Virus record (IMG/VR): IMGVR_UViG_3300042380_000649
Location: 1 to 28,258 of that record
DNA length: 28,258 bases
Origin: a virus
Direction: 5' to 3' (one strand)
Positions 7,173 to 15,502 of this stretch are shown here, in pieces. Position 1 is the first letter of the stretch. Each line of letters starts with the position of its first letter. A program made the position numbers and the translations under genes. The notes below the pieces were generated by a model that saw only the letters and a list, made by a program, of their open reading frames with translations, had not been told where the DNA came from and did not search any database.

Positions 7173-7595
7173 ATGCTCCTCCAGCCCGAAAAGCACGTCT
7201 ATCAAGTCCTCGCCGGCAACCCGGCCGTGGCCCGGCGGGTCGGGTTCCGCATCTACGCCGTGGCGGTGCCGAAGACCGACTTCCCGTTCCTTGTCTACAA
7301 GAGAGCAAATGTGGCCCGCGAGTCGACGCTCTCGGGGCCGCTCTACCTGCCGATGGTCAGCATCCAAGTCGCCTCGTGGGCGCTCACCCACGACGCCGCT
7401 AGGGAACTCGCGGACGACGTCCGGCTTGCGCTGGACGGCCGAACTGGCACGCTTGCCGGGGTTACAATTGAAGATATGAGGTTGGTGTCGGAGACGGACG
7501 ACTTCCTCGACCCCACCACCGTCGGTTCGCAGATGCCTCCGGCCTACGAGGTCCGGCAACTGTGGCAGGCGAGGTGGCAGGAGTCGCAGTCTTAG
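7173..7595 (+). CDS. Tail terminator protein, DUF3168-like
   Basis: This 140-residue protein has the DUF3168 pattern: an N-terminal helix KHVYQVLAGNPAVARRVG, then RIYAVAVPKTDFPFLVYKRAN, a central ATP-free beta sheet around PMVSIQVASWALTHDAARELADDVRLALDGR, and a C-terminal strand YEVRQLWQARWQ. In related phages this ring protein caps the tail tube and defines its upper end (lambda gpU-like role). It is placed between the gp10-like gene and the tail tube genes, exactly where terminators lie. About 25 bases of spacer after it carry the strong ribosome binding site for the tail tube gene. Confidence 0.82.
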   Translation: MLLQPEKHVYQVLAGNPAVARRVGFRIYAVAVPKTDFPFLVYKRANVARESTLSGPLYLPMVSIQVASWALTHDAARELADDVRLALDGRTGTLAGVTIEDMRLVSETDDFLDPTTVGSQMPPAYEVRQLWQARWQESQS

Positions 7596-7620
7596 ACCAC
7601 TGAAACAGACAACAAGGCGC

Positions 7621-7627
7621 AAGGAGG
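7621..7627 (+). promoter_or_regulatory. Strong ribosome binding site before the first tail tube gene
   Basis: AAGGAGG lies 7 bases before the ATG at 7635. It is one of the two best Shine-Dalgarno matches in the window, fitting an abundant virion protein. The next paralogues at 7974, 8337 and 8755 have no comparable site. Confidence 0.75.
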
Positions 7628-7634
7628 CGCGGCA

Positions 7635-7970
7635 ATGGCTGGCATTTCGGCACAGGGACTGACGTTTTCGTTCGGCGGCACGACGCTGACGATCACGAGC
7701 GTGCAGGTCAATGACACGCAAGACCTCATCGACGGCAGCCACCTCGGCATCGGCCCGAACCAGCGGCGAGAGTTCGTCGGCGGCTTCGCGACCGACCGCG
7801 AGGTCACCGTTGACTACATCTCAACGAACATCCTCACCGCCGGCGCGTCGGGCTCCCTGTCGATCACGGGGCCGATCAACTTCAGCGGCAACGCAACCTG
7901 TGCGTCCGCGTCGCTCGGCGGGTCGGTCGGCGCCCTCGTCTCTGGGAGTGCGACGTTCCGCGTCGCGTAA
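7635..7970 (+). CDS. Probable major tail tube protein (first of four paralogues)
   Basis: This 111-residue, Gly/Ser/Thr-rich all-beta protein is the first of four consecutive related genes. Shared landmarks are a starting FSFGGTTLTITSVQV strand pair, SHLGIGPNQRREF, EVTVDYIST and the closing VGALVSGSATFRVA. It has a strong AAGGAGG ribosome binding site, unlike its three copies, so it is the best candidate for the abundant tube subunit. The genes sit between the tail terminator and the tail chaperone, the fixed place of the major tail protein in siphoviruses. It is short for a tube protein (commonly 140-250 residues). The assignment is mainly by position and copy arrangement. Confidence 0.65.
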   Translation: MAGISAQGLTFSFGGTTLTITSVQVNDTQDLIDGSHLGIGPNQRREFVGGFATDREVTVDYISTNILTAGASGSLSITGPINFSGNATCASASLGGSVGALVSGSATFRVA

Positions 7971-7973
7971 GCG

Positions 7974-8327
7974 ATGGCAACTTCACAGGGGAACGCTTCT
8001 GGGAGTGCTCCGGGGGTTTCTGGAAACCTTCTCACCGTCACGATCGAGTATTCGGGCGAGCGTCAGAAAATTTCAGGCGCGAGCCTGTCCACGTCGCTGG
8101 ATGCCTACGAGCCTACGTTCGATTCGTATCGAACGGAAAACGAGCATCCGACGGTCACGTTCGAGTACATCGGCAGCGGGTTGCCAACCGTTGGCGCAAC
8201 AGGCGCTGTCTCCGCCACGATCGGCGGAGTCACCGTGTCCGGCCAAGGAACCTGTACCGCGTCAAACGTTCGCGCTGCGGTCGGCGAACTCATTCGCGGT
8301 AGCGCCACGTTCCGCGTCAAAGAGTAG
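7974..8327 (+). CDS. Tail tube-like protein, second paralogue
   Basis: This 117-residue protein starts three bases after the first copy ends. It keeps the same order of motifs: NLLTVTIEYSG, ISGASLSTSLDAYE, HPTVTFEYIGSG and a C-terminal VGELIRGSATFRV that is almost the same as in its neighbours. There is no clear ribosome binding site, so translation probably depends on coupling to the gene before it. The base composition looks less GC-rich than in the first and fourth copies. It may be a minor tube ring, a tube decoration domain as a separate chain, or a receptor-side variant. Confidence 0.6.
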   Translation: MATSQGNASGSAPGVSGNLLTVTIEYSGERQKISGASLSTSLDAYEPTFDSYRTENEHPTVTFEYIGSGLPTVGATGAVSATIGGVTVSGQGTCTASNVRAAVGELIRGSATFRVKE

Positions 8328-8336
8328 TCAAACGTC

Positions 8337-8684
8337 ATGGCTTCATCTCAAGGGACAACGGTCACGCTGTCCGGCGCGAGCGGCATATCTGTCACCAGCA
8401 TCGTCGTTGACGGTGGTCAGGCGCGACGAACCATCACGGCTCCGCATTTGGGACTCGGAGCGAACGATTTCGAGACGTCCTACAACACATTCAAGGCAGA
8501 TTCAGAACGGCCAACTGTATCCGTCGAGTACATCGGCGCAGCGCTCTTCAAGACGGGCGACAACGTGTCTGTGTCTGCGTCTGGCTCGTTCTCAGTATCA
8601 AAAGCCGGAACGGTCGTTTCTTCGAGGTTGTCGGCATCTGTCGGCGATCTCATCCGCGGCAGCGTCTCTGTGCGAGTTACTTAG
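8337..8684 (+). CDS. Tail tube-like protein, third paralogue
   Basis: This 115-residue protein is closest to the second copy: MASSQG at the start, ISVTSIVVDGGQ, ITAPHLGLGAND, RPTVSVEYIGAAL and VGDLIRGSVSVRV at the end. The spacer to the previous gene is nine bases and shows no Shine-Dalgarno match. Like the second copy it has a visibly lower GC content and more varied codons than the flanking genes. This suggests it arose or arrived separately from the first and fourth copies. The function is inferred from the array only. Confidence 0.6.
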   Translation: MASSQGTTVTLSGASGISVTSIVVDGGQARRTITAPHLGLGANDFETSYNTFKADSERPTVSVEYIGAALFKTGDNVSVSASGSFSVSKAGTVVSSRLSASVGDLIRGSVSVRVT

Positions 8685-8754
8685 AGCCCCGCGGCGGGCA
8701 GCGCCGGCGTGTACCTCTAACTCGCTGCTTGTTTGCCTTGTGGTGCTGCTTCAA

Positions 8755-9114
8755 ATGGCCGTCCCGCACAGCGCTACGTTCACCTTCAACGGCATCGCCG
8801 CGACGGTGACCGGCGTTCAGGTGGAGACGCCGGTCGCCGAGATCGTTGATATGACCGGACTCGGAGACGCGAGCGGGTACACGGTGCAGGTCGCAACCGG
8901 CGACATCCGAGGCGGCTCGGTGACGGTGGACTTCCTCTACGGCGGCAACACCGACCCGCAGGCGCTGATCGGGACCAATGGCATCCTCGTTTTCACCAGT
9001 TCCGCCTACTCGGTCAGCCGCAGGGCCATCCTCGAGAGCGCGAGCGTCACAGCACAAACGGCCGACGTGGTTCGCGGCCAGTTGAAGTTTCGTATGACCG
9101 ATTCCACGGTGTAG
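8755..9114 (+). CDS. Tail tube-like protein, fourth and most diverged paralogue
   Basis: This 119-residue protein starts MAVPHSATFTFNG, matching the starts of the other copies. It then has GIAATVTGVQVE, VDMTGLGDASGY, GGSVTVDFLYGG and VVRGQLKFRMT. The ATG at 8755 is chosen by alignment with the paralogues. Two in-frame GTG codons just upstream (8740 and 8743) are possible, and no good ribosome binding site marks any of them. A 70-base spacer, the longest within the tail array, separates it from the third copy. Its stop overlaps the strong ribosome binding site of the tail chaperone gene. Confidence 0.6.
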   Translation: MAVPHSATFTFNGIAATVTGVQVETPVAEIVDMTGLGDASGYTVQVATGDIRGGSVTVDFLYGGNTDPQALIGTNGILVFTSSAYSVSRRAILESASVTAQTADVVRGQLKFRMTDSTV

Positions 9115-9118
9115 GAGG
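9113..9118 (+). promoter_or_regulatory. Strong ribosome binding site of the tail assembly chaperone
   Basis: AGGAGG lies six bases before a GTG start at 9125 and overlaps the preceding TAG stop. It supports the GTG as the true start. Confidence 0.75.
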
Positions 9119-9124
9119 TTATCC

Positions 9125-9490
9125 GTGATCCTGTCGAAGAAGGCGATCCTCGAAGCGAAGGACATCAAGACCAAGGAGGTCGAGGTCGCCGAGTGGGGGG
9201 GCAGCGTCTGCGTCCGCGTCATCAGCGGCGCCGATCGCGACGTGTTCGAGCAGGCGTTCGCCGACAAGAAGATGGAGTCGTTCCGCACGAGGTTCCTCGT
9301 GCTGACGATCTGCAACTCAGACGGCGACCGCCTCTTCACGAACGACGAGGTGGAGGCTCTCAACAAGAAGTCGAGCGCGGTGATCAACCGCCTGTTCGAC
9401 GTCGCGTGGGAGTTCAACGCCTTCACGCCGGCCGCCGTGGAGGCGCTGGGAAACGATTCGCCGAGCGCCCAGAACGCCTCTTCTACTTGA
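9125..9490 (+). CDS. Tail assembly chaperone, short frame (G-like)
   Basis: This 121-residue protein starts at GTG with an excellent AGGAGG site. It begins MILSKKAILEAKDIKTKEVEV, followed by a small beta domain (WGGSVCVRVISGADRD) and helices (VFEQAFADKK, FRTRFLVLTICN, LFTNDEVEALNKKSSAVINRLFDVAWEFN). This is the usual build of the first of two tail chaperones in siphoviruses. Such chaperones bind the tape measure and recruit tube subunits, and are absent from the finished particle. Its last codons overlap the second frame, and a slippery heptamer 36 bases before the stop lets part of the ribosomes continue into the longer product. Confidence 0.88.
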   Translation: MILSKKAILEAKDIKTKEVEVAEWGGSVCVRVISGADRDVFEQAFADKKMESFRTRFLVLTICNSDGDRLFTNDEVEALNKKSSAVINRLFDVAWEFNAFTPAAVEALGNDSPSAQNASST

Positions 9491-9768
9491 GGCTGGCTCT
9501 GGCGCTCGGCCGCAGCGTCAAGGAACTCCTGAACACCGTCGACAGCGAGGAACTATCCGAGTGGGCTGCGTTTGACCAGATATACCCGCTCCCGAATCCG
9601 TGGCTTCAGACGGCACGCATCTGCCGGACGATCATGGCCGCGAGCGGAAACTACAAGCGCATCCCCGACGAGGACGTGTTCATCCCGGCGTCACGGAAGA
9701 AGCCGCAGTCCAACGAGCAGATGATCGCGGAGTTGTCCAAGTTGTTCGGCCCGCCGCAAGGATCGTGA
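9125..9768 (+). CDS. Tail assembly chaperone, -1 frameshift product (G-T-like)
   Basis: Reading 9125-9454, slipping back one base, then reading 9454-9765 gives a 214-residue fusion (110 plus 104 residues). The part gained after the slip begins RFAERPERLFYLRLALALGRSV and continues KELLNTVDSEELSEWAAFDQIYP, typical of the C-terminal (T, DUF4035-like) partner of tail chaperones. That second frame has no good start of its own, which argues for frameshifting over a separate gene. The slip site is G_GGA_AAC at 9448-9454 in the correct phase, followed by a 5-base spacer and a 10-bp stem. The tape measure gene starts two bases after the stop. The ratio of products cannot be read from the sequence. Confidence 0.88.
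9448..9510 (+). promoter_or_regulatory. Programmed -1 ribosomal frameshift signal
   Basis: The heptamer GGGAAAC (9448-9454) is in the X_XXY_YYZ phase of the upstream frame. After five bases, GCCGAGCGCC (9460-9469) pairs perfectly with GGCGCTCGGC (9501-9510). AGA (9471-9473) can add three pairs with TCT (9498-9500) past a bulged C. The zero-frame stop lies inside the loop (9488-9490). Confidence 0.88.
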
Positions 9769-9769
9769 G

Positions 9770-12700
9770 ATGGCGAACTACATCGGCAAGATCGCCGCCG
9801 TCGGCACGATCAACATGGCGCAGTTCAGCCGCGGGCTGGACAACAGCGCCAAGGACGTCGAGCGCTTCGCCAAGCGGATCAGTTCGACGCTCTCTTCGGC
9901 CAACTCGGCCGCCGCGCGGTCTTTCGACCAGATTTTCACGCCGATCCAGCGACTAGAGCGTGCGATTCAGGCGAGGTCGCGAGACCGCCTGAACATCGAC
10001 ACTGGCGGCGCGGAGGCGAGGATTCGCGCTCTCGTCGGTGCCGCCGAGGACATCGCAAGGCCGCTCGGATCAAGCGCCAAGGCGTTCTCTGGCCTGTCGG
10101 CAACGATCCAGAACGAGTTCGTCGGTTCGTTGGTGCGCGCTCAAAACGCTGCAACGACGGCCCAGAACAACATCACACGCGGCGCGATCAAGAACGCCCA
10201 AGACTACGAGCGATACAAGCGAGTCGTCGATGAGACGGTGATTTCGATCCGCCGCCTCTCCGAGGCTGGCGCCGCCGTCTCCGGCCTCGCGACCGGCCGT
10301 GAGTTGCGATTTCAGCAGGCTGATCTGGCGTCTGAACTTCAGAGAGCATCCGCTTCGCAGTCGGCGGCATCGGCTCTGCCGGCAGACGCCCGCCGCAGCG
10401 GAGCGGTTGCCCAGTTGGTGGAACTCCAGAGGCGCGAGGCCGAGGAGGCTGCTCGGCTACTTTCTGTCCTTGAAAACATCCGCAATACGCGAAGAGGCGA
10501 CGCCGCTGCCGCTCAGGCTGCGCTCGACGCTCAGGTGCAGCGGCTCGGACAGGTCAATTCGCAGTTGGAACGTCAGGCAGCCTTGTCGTCACAGGTGGCG
10601 CAGCGGCAGCGAGAGGTCGCTCAGGCGCAGGAGCAAGCCGCCACTCGTTTCTCGGCGACCGAACTAAACCGACGATCTGGTGAGTTGGCAAGGAGAAACG
10701 CCAGCGCGTTCGACGCAGCCACGGCCGGCGTGCTCTCCCAGCCGCAGGACAGGGGCGTGGTGTTTGGACGCCGAGTCAACACGATAGAGACAGAACTGTC
10801 GAGGCTCGATCAATTAGGCCAAAGATTCCTCGCATTGCCTGCGAACGTCAGGCAGTCGCTGGAAGGACAGCGAGCCGCAGTCGAGAACCTCGCAAACGCA
10901 GCGAGGCAGAACCCAGCCGGCGGGCTGACTCTTCTGGCAGAGGCAATAGATAGGCTCGACGACGTCGTCCGAACGACAGAACGAGGGATTAGCGAGTTTC
11001 GTCCGATACCGGGCAACCCGACCGGCACATTTGGCCCACCGACGCCGCTTGACGTCAGAAGAGACTCGACCGCTGGACGCCTCGGACCAGAAATCGACTC
11101 CGCGGACGCCGAGTTCGCACGGCTCGAGGCCGCGACGGTTCAGGTCAAGAACCAGATCGATCAGTTGCCGGCCGGCGTGAGGACGAGGTTCATCCCGGCA
11201 GTCAAGAGTGCAAGAGACGAACTCCTCCGCCTCGCCGCGACCGACGCCTCCCCGGAGGAACTGGAACGTGCCACGCAACGTGTCGTCCAGTTGCGGCAGG
11301 AGGTCGGCCGGGCCGAGCGGGCTTTCAAAGCATTTGGAGGTTCGTTCCAAGAATTGGCCGACGCGGCGGACCTTCGGCGGGCGGAGGCACGGCTCACTGC
11401 ATTGAGGCAGGAACTTCTGAAGGCAACTGGCGACACGTCTAGGGCTGCCGAGGCCGCGGACGACTATGCAGCCGCACTGCTCAGAGCATCCAACACGCCG
11501 GGCGGCTTTCAGGAATTCGCTGCTCAGTTAGATCAAGTCGAGCAGGAAGCAATCGAAGCGGCAGCGGCGGTTCTCAATATCAAGCCAAGCAAACTTACCG
11601 ACATTCTCAAAAAGCAAGGCGATATTGCCCGCGGCTTTTCAAGCAAATTTGGGTTGGCTTTCCAGCAGGCAACATTTGCCGTCGATGACTTCTTCTCTGT
11701 CACTGGAGACATTAGTCAACGGATTCGAGCCGTCGGAAACAATCTCTCGCAACTCGGATTTATTCTCGACAGCACTAGGGGTCTCGCCATCGGCGTCGCG
11801 ATATCCATTGGAGCGCAGGCAGTCGCTGCGCTGATCAAATGGGCAAACGCAGGCGTTGATGCGACTGACCGAACAAAAGCCCTCAACGACGCCCTGTCGC
11901 GACAGAGAACGCTTGTCGACCAGTTGGCCGAGTCCTTCAGGAATCTAGGGCAGTCGATCACGCTCGGTGCCTTCTCTGGAGGCGCCCGCGACGCAGAGGA
12001 GTTCCGCCGCCAGATTGAGCAACTCCGGCAGCAGCAGCGAGAGGCCCAACGAGAGCAGGCGGCGGCGCTTGATCCTACGGTACAGCAAGAGCGCGCCGTG
12101 CAGGCTGCCCGCGAGCGCGAACTTGGGAACGCCACAACGGTAGGTCAGGTTGTCGCACTTCGCCGCGAGATCGAGCAGTCGCAGGCAAGGGAGCGGGCGG
12201 CGGCGGATGCGGCTGCCGCGCGTCCACCAACAGCACCAGCGGACGTCGTAGAAATCGTCGCGAGACAGGTGCAGCAGCAGGCACAGGCAGCATTCGCAGA
12301 CCTTGGTCTGCCTCTTGATATTCAGGCTGGAGAGGGCCAGAGAGCAAGGCAAGAATTCGAGGCAGGGCCGGGAGCAGCGGTCAGGACAACTGAAGATGCC
12401 CGTTTGTTGCTTGAGAGGAGAAGGGACGAACTAGTCGCTGCAAGGAGAGGCGCGGGTGATGGCGGACGGTTTGTTATTGATCGCAGTTTGCAGGAGAACG
12501 CCTCGCTCCTTGCGGCGATCCAGCGAGACGAAATCGCCAAAATAGGCGAGGAAGCCGTCAATGTCGTCATCTCCCTGCGTGCCGCGGCGCTCGGCATTGG
12601 TCAGGCGCAGGACGGCCTGCGAGAAGCCATACGGCAGGGCTTGCCGAACGCTGTCCAGTTCAACCAGCAATTGACAAAACTCGCGGAAGCCCTCACGGCC

Positions 12701-13999
12701 GCGGAGCGCGAGGTCAACGATGCCACCAACGCTCTGGCAAACGCGCAGCGACTGCCGGCAAACGACCCCACGAGAGCGGGCGCAATTGATGCCGCAGAAC
12801 GCCGGCGTCAGGCAGCGACCGAGCGTGTTTCGGAACTGCGAAGAGGTGGCTTCGACCTAGAGAACGAGGCACTCGAGTTCCGCCAGCGATTAGCACTTGA
12901 TCCTCAGTCTACGCTTGACGCCCGCTTCGCTCGTATCCGCCAAAGCCTAGATGAAGCGAGAGTGCCGGAAGGGCGAGCCGCGAGGGGTTTGCGGGACTTA
13001 GAGTTCCGCCGAAGCGAGGCTGTTCGCCAACTCGAGGACGCGCGAGCGGCACAAAACCCACAGGCACAGCAAGCGGCTCAAAACTCGCTCGATGCGATTT
13101 CTGCTCAGGCAAGTAGGCTAGAGTCCTCCACGGGCGCCATACGATTGTTCTCAGAGGCGATCAACGATGCCCAAGACGGAGTCGTGTCTCGCACACAACA
13201 GGCGCAGCAGGCGCTTAATGCCGCCATTGAGAGAAACACCGCATTCAGCACGCCGCAGTCGCAGCGCGACGTCGTGCGAGCGAGGCAAGACCTCGCCCGG
13301 CAGCGCGAGTCGGCCAACGCGGCGCAGGTCAGGCTAGAAAGAATTAGAACGGAGGCGGAAGGGCAGGCCGCACTGACCGACCCACAAATACTTGCGGAGC
13401 GGCAGCGGCTGCTCGATCAGATTTCCTCTGGAACGCTCAATTCGCAAGGAGTGCAGGACGCGCGACAGCGACTTCAAGAAATACAAGACCAAGAGATAGG
13501 GTCTTTTAGGGGGTTTCTTGAAGAGAACACACAAAAAGCCGTTGACCAAGACATCCGCGAACGACAGCGACCACTTCTTGAGGCCGCAGGGCAAGAGTTG
13601 CTTGAAACCCCGGCCGAGCGCGCCGGCGAGCAGTTGGCGAGAGATTTTGAGAACATCCGGCTGGCTGCGCAACGGAATGCAAAGGAGCAAGGCAAGCCGA
13701 TCGACGAACTGGCAGTCGCCGAAGCGCAGCAACGAGCCTTCCGCCAGCAGGCCGAGCAGGTTGCTCCACTCCTCGTCGGCTTCTCCGACGAAGTCGCCAA
13801 CGCCCTCCTGCAAGGACCGTCGCGGGCCGCCCTGCAAGCCTCCGACGCATCCACGCTCCAAGGCCAGCAGGAACTCAACAGGCTCCTTCGGGGCGAAGAC
13901 CCGGCAAGGGACGTGAACCTCGTGGAACTCCAGAAGCAGACGCAGGCGCTCAATGAATTGGTGCAGATAGGACGCGCAGGCCCGCAGGTAGCCCAGTAA
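9770..13999 (+). CDS. Tape measure protein
   Basis: This 1409-residue protein, the largest of the window, sets tail length and is ejected with DNA. The N-terminus (IGKIAAVGTINMAQFSRGLDN) is of the usual kind. Most of the chain is Ala/Gln/Arg/Glu-rich and predicted as long coiled coil, with many QQAQ and RQR runs. One hydrophobic stretch around residues 660-690 (LGFILDSTRGLAIGVAISIG, then AQAVAALIKW) is the single probable membrane-inserting segment. It is preceded by FAVDDFFSVTGDISQRIRAVGNN, a pattern common in this family. The start at 9770 has AAGG at 9758-9761. The position right after the chaperone frameshift gene is diagnostic. No lytic transglycosylase or peptidase motif is seen. Confidence 0.94.
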   Translation: MANYIGKIAAVGTINMAQFSRGLDNSAKDVERFAKRISSTLSSANSAAARSFDQIFTPIQRLERAIQARSRDRLNIDTGGAEARIRALVGAAEDIARPLGSSAKAFSGLSATIQNEFVGSLVRAQNAATTAQNNITRGAIKNAQDYERYKRVVDETVISIRRLSEAGAAVSGLATGRELRFQQADLASELQRASASQSAASALPADARRSGAVAQLVELQRREAEEAARLLSVLENIRNTRRGDAAAAQAALDAQVQRLGQVNSQLERQAALSSQVAQRQREVAQAQEQAATRFSATELNRRSGELARRNASAFDAATAGVLSQPQDRGVVFGRRVNTIETELSRLDQLGQRFLALPANVRQSLEGQRAAVENLANAARQNPAGGLTLLAEAIDRLDDVVRTTERGISEFRPIPGNPTGTFGPPTPLDVRRDSTAGRLGPEIDSADAEFARLEAATVQVKNQIDQLPAGVRTRFIPAVKSARDELLRLAATDASPEELERATQRVVQLRQEVGRAERAFKAFGGSFQELADAADLRRAEARLTALRQELLKATGDTSRAAEAADDYAAALLRASNTPGGFQEFAAQLDQVEQEAIEAAAAVLNIKPSKLTDILKKQGDIARGFSSKFGLAFQQATFAVDDFFSVTGDISQRIRAVGNNLSQLGFILDSTRGLAIGVAISIGAQAVAALIKWANAGVDATDRTKALNDALSRQRTLVDQLAESFRNLGQSITLGAFSGGARDAEEFRRQIEQLRQQQREAQREQAAALDPTVQQERAVQAARERELGNATTVGQVVALRREIEQSQARERAAADAAAARPPTAPADVVEIVARQVQQQAQAAFADLGLPLDIQAGEGQRARQEFEAGPGAAVRTTEDARLLLERRRDELVAARRGAGDGGRFVIDRSLQENASLLAAIQRDEIAKIGEEAVNVVISLRAAALGIGQAQDGLREAIRQGLPNAVQFNQQLTKLAEALTAAEREVNDATNALANAQRLPANDPTRAGAIDAAERRRQAATERVSELRRGGFDLENEALEFRQRLALDPQSTLDARFARIRQSLDEARVPEGRAARGLRDLEFRRSEAVRQLEDARAAQNPQAQQAAQNSLDAISAQASRLESSTGAIRLFSEAINDAQDGVVSRTQQAQQALNAAIERNTAFSTPQSQRDVVRARQDLARQRESANAAQVRLERIRTEAEGQAALTDPQILAERQRLLDQISSGTLNSQGVQDARQRLQEIQDQEIGSFRGFLEENTQKAVDQDIRERQRPLLEAAGQELLETPAERAGEQLARDFENIRLAAQRNAKEQGKPIDELAVAEAQQRAFRQQAEQVAPLLVGFSDEVANALLQGPSRAALQASDASTLQGQQELNRLLRGEDPARDVNLVELQKQTQALNELVQIGRAGPQVAQ

Positions 14000-14010
14000 G
14001 GAACCCCCAG

Positions 14011-14379
14011 ATGGCAGACATCACCTACTCCATGACGCTCAAGGTCGACAAGGACAACCTGTCAAACCAGATTCAGATCAGCCAGATCACGGCCTCGATG
14101 GCGAAGGCCGGTTACAAGAGCGTCGTCTACGACCTCACGACGAATTCAACCGTCATATCGACGGCGAACCTGTCGACGGTCGGCATGGCGTTCCTGCGGA
14201 ACCTCGCGACGGCGTCGGCGTCGACCGTGCAGGTCGGCATCGAGGCCGGCGGCTCGTTCGTCGGCTTCGCGACGCTCCGGGGCGGTGAGCCGGCGATCAC
14301 GAGGCTCTCGAGCGGCACCGAATACAAGGCGATCGGCGTCTCCGGCGCCCGCCTCCGCGTGGACATCACAGAGGGCTGA
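14011..14379 (+). CDS. Small tail protein after the tape measure
   Basis: This 122-residue protein has TAAGGAA (13997-14003) before its ATG. It begins MADITYSMTLKVDKDNLSNQ and contains a beta-rich middle (YKSVVYDLTTNSTVIS), a helix (GMAFLRNLATASASTVQVGIEAGG) and a strand-rich end (GTEYKAIGVSGARLRVDITEG). I do not recognise the family. Its place directly behind the tape measure gene is where distal tail or tail-tip adaptor genes usually lie. The size and fold would fit a small ring or hub adaptor. No cysteine or catalytic motif is present. Confidence 0.65.
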   Translation: MADITYSMTLKVDKDNLSNQIQISQITASMAKAGYKSVVYDLTTNSTVISTANLSTVGMAFLRNLATASASTVQVGIEAGGSFVGFATLRGGEPAITRLSSGTEYKAIGVSGARLRVDITEG

Positions 14380-14382
14380 TCC

Positions 14383-15501
14383 ATGCCGAAGATGGTGAAA
14401 GAGGTCTACGCCGGCGTCCAGTACGACTTCTCGTCGGAAGAGGGGCAGGTCGCATCCTCGACGACGAGAGTCTTCAGGATCATCAAGTCCAGCGTTGGCG
14501 AGTACGTGAACGTCGCCGCGACCTGCGGCGTCCAGATCGGTGACCAGCACCCGTCCGAGTCCGGCCTCTACTGCGCGTCCTACTCCGCCCAGTACGACGG
14601 CGACAGCCGGATGGTGATCGTCGCGACGTTCAATTACCGGACGACGCCGGGTGGCGGAGACGCCGGCCAAGACCCCGGGCAGTTCTCGCCGGACATCCGG
14701 CCGGCGAACTGGTCGATCTCGACGACGCTCATGGAGGCACCGGCGTTTCAGTGGAAGCCGTTCGGCGACGCATCCGGTGCTATTCGAGGAGGAGGAACCG
14801 ACTGGACGGCTCCCGTGAACCCAGTGGGCGATAAGTATGAAGGAGTTACAAGACTGGTCCCGGTCAGCACAGTGACGGTTGAGCAGTTTGAACTGAGTGA
14901 CCCGACGAGGCACGCGGAGCGGGCTGGCGTCATCAACGACTCAACCAGAAAGATCGGTTCGCTCTCGTGCGCAAGGCACACGCTGATGTTCCGCGGCGTC
15001 GCGATGCAGCCTGCGCTCGAGCAGTACGGCACAGTTCTGTATAGGGGCTGGAAGGCGACCTATGAGTTCCTCTACAAGCGCAACAGGTTTCAGTTTGACG
15101 CATCCACTTCGATCGACCTCGGCTGGGACCACGCTCAGGTTGTCGAAGGACTCAACATCATCAACCGCCCATACGGATCGGCCGAAGCGGCGGAGGGCGA
15201 GAAAGTCGAGGCAGGTTCACTTTCGCTGAAGAAAAAAGGGAGCGAAAGCGGCATTGCCACTGAGATAGACGGGTGGCCGAACAACATTTCAATAAACGAG
15301 AACACGGAGGGGAAGAAGGTCCGCGGCATGATCCTGATCGGCGAAGAGGGGAAGCCGACGCAGCGGCCGTGCGCCCTTCCGATCGCGCTGAATCCAGATG
15401 GATCGCCACGCTGGAACGGCGCAAGCCCACCAGTTCTGGTCTACACGTATCAAATTCAAGACGACTACGACTTCAGCAACTTCGGATTGAGGCTCACCTA
15501 G
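14383..15501 (+). CDS. Tail tip/distal tail-region protein of unknown family
   Basis: This 372-residue protein is largely beta by composition. Visible blocks are VQYDFSSEEGQVASSTTRVFRI, YCASYSAQYDGDSRMVIVATFNYR, a Pro/Gly-rich DIRPANWSISTTLMEAPAFQWK, GVVQ-free helical segments around residue 180, and a C-terminal part with DLGWDHAQVVEGLNIINRPY and VLVYTYQIQDDYDFSNFGLRL. The start is an ATG after AGAGGG. It lies between the tape measure and fibre genes, so a role in the tail tip or baseplate hub is likely by synteny. I see no peptidase or glycosidase motif. The precise role remains unassigned. Confidence 0.65.
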   Translation: MPKMVKEVYAGVQYDFSSEEGQVASSTTRVFRIIKSSVGEYVNVAATCGVQIGDQHPSESGLYCASYSAQYDGDSRMVIVATFNYRTTPGGGDAGQDPGQFSPDIRPANWSISTTLMEAPAFQWKPFGDASGAIRGGGTDWTAPVNPVGDKYEGVTRLVPVSTVTVEQFELSDPTRHAERAGVINDSTRKIGSLSCARHTLMFRGVAMQPALEQYGTVLYRGWKATYEFLYKRNRFQFDASTSIDLGWDHAQVVEGLNIINRPYGSAEAAEGEKVEAGSLSLKKKGSESGIATEIDGWPNNISINENTEGKKVRGMILIGEEGKPTQRPCALPIALNPDGSPRWNGASPPVLVYTYQIQDDYDFSNFGLRLT

Positions 15502-15502
15502 C

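Noticed and set aside
5860-7308. Long open frame of 482 codons on the minus strand
   Set aside because: It lies opposite the clearly recognised head-closure, gp10-like and terminator genes. It is Arg/Pro/Ser-rich without family motifs. In high-GC DNA such antisense frames are expected by chance.
7711-9114. Single open frame of 467 codons across the tail tube array
   Set aside because: Its first two thirds are Arg/Ser-rich shadow sequence over three paralogues in another frame. Only the part from 8755 is a real gene, matching the paralogues.
9193-9768. Independent gene in the second chaperone frame starting at 9193
   Set aside because: The first 85 codons are Arg-rich shadow sequence and the start has no ribosome binding site. 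The real protein part begins only after the slippery site, so frameshifting explains it.
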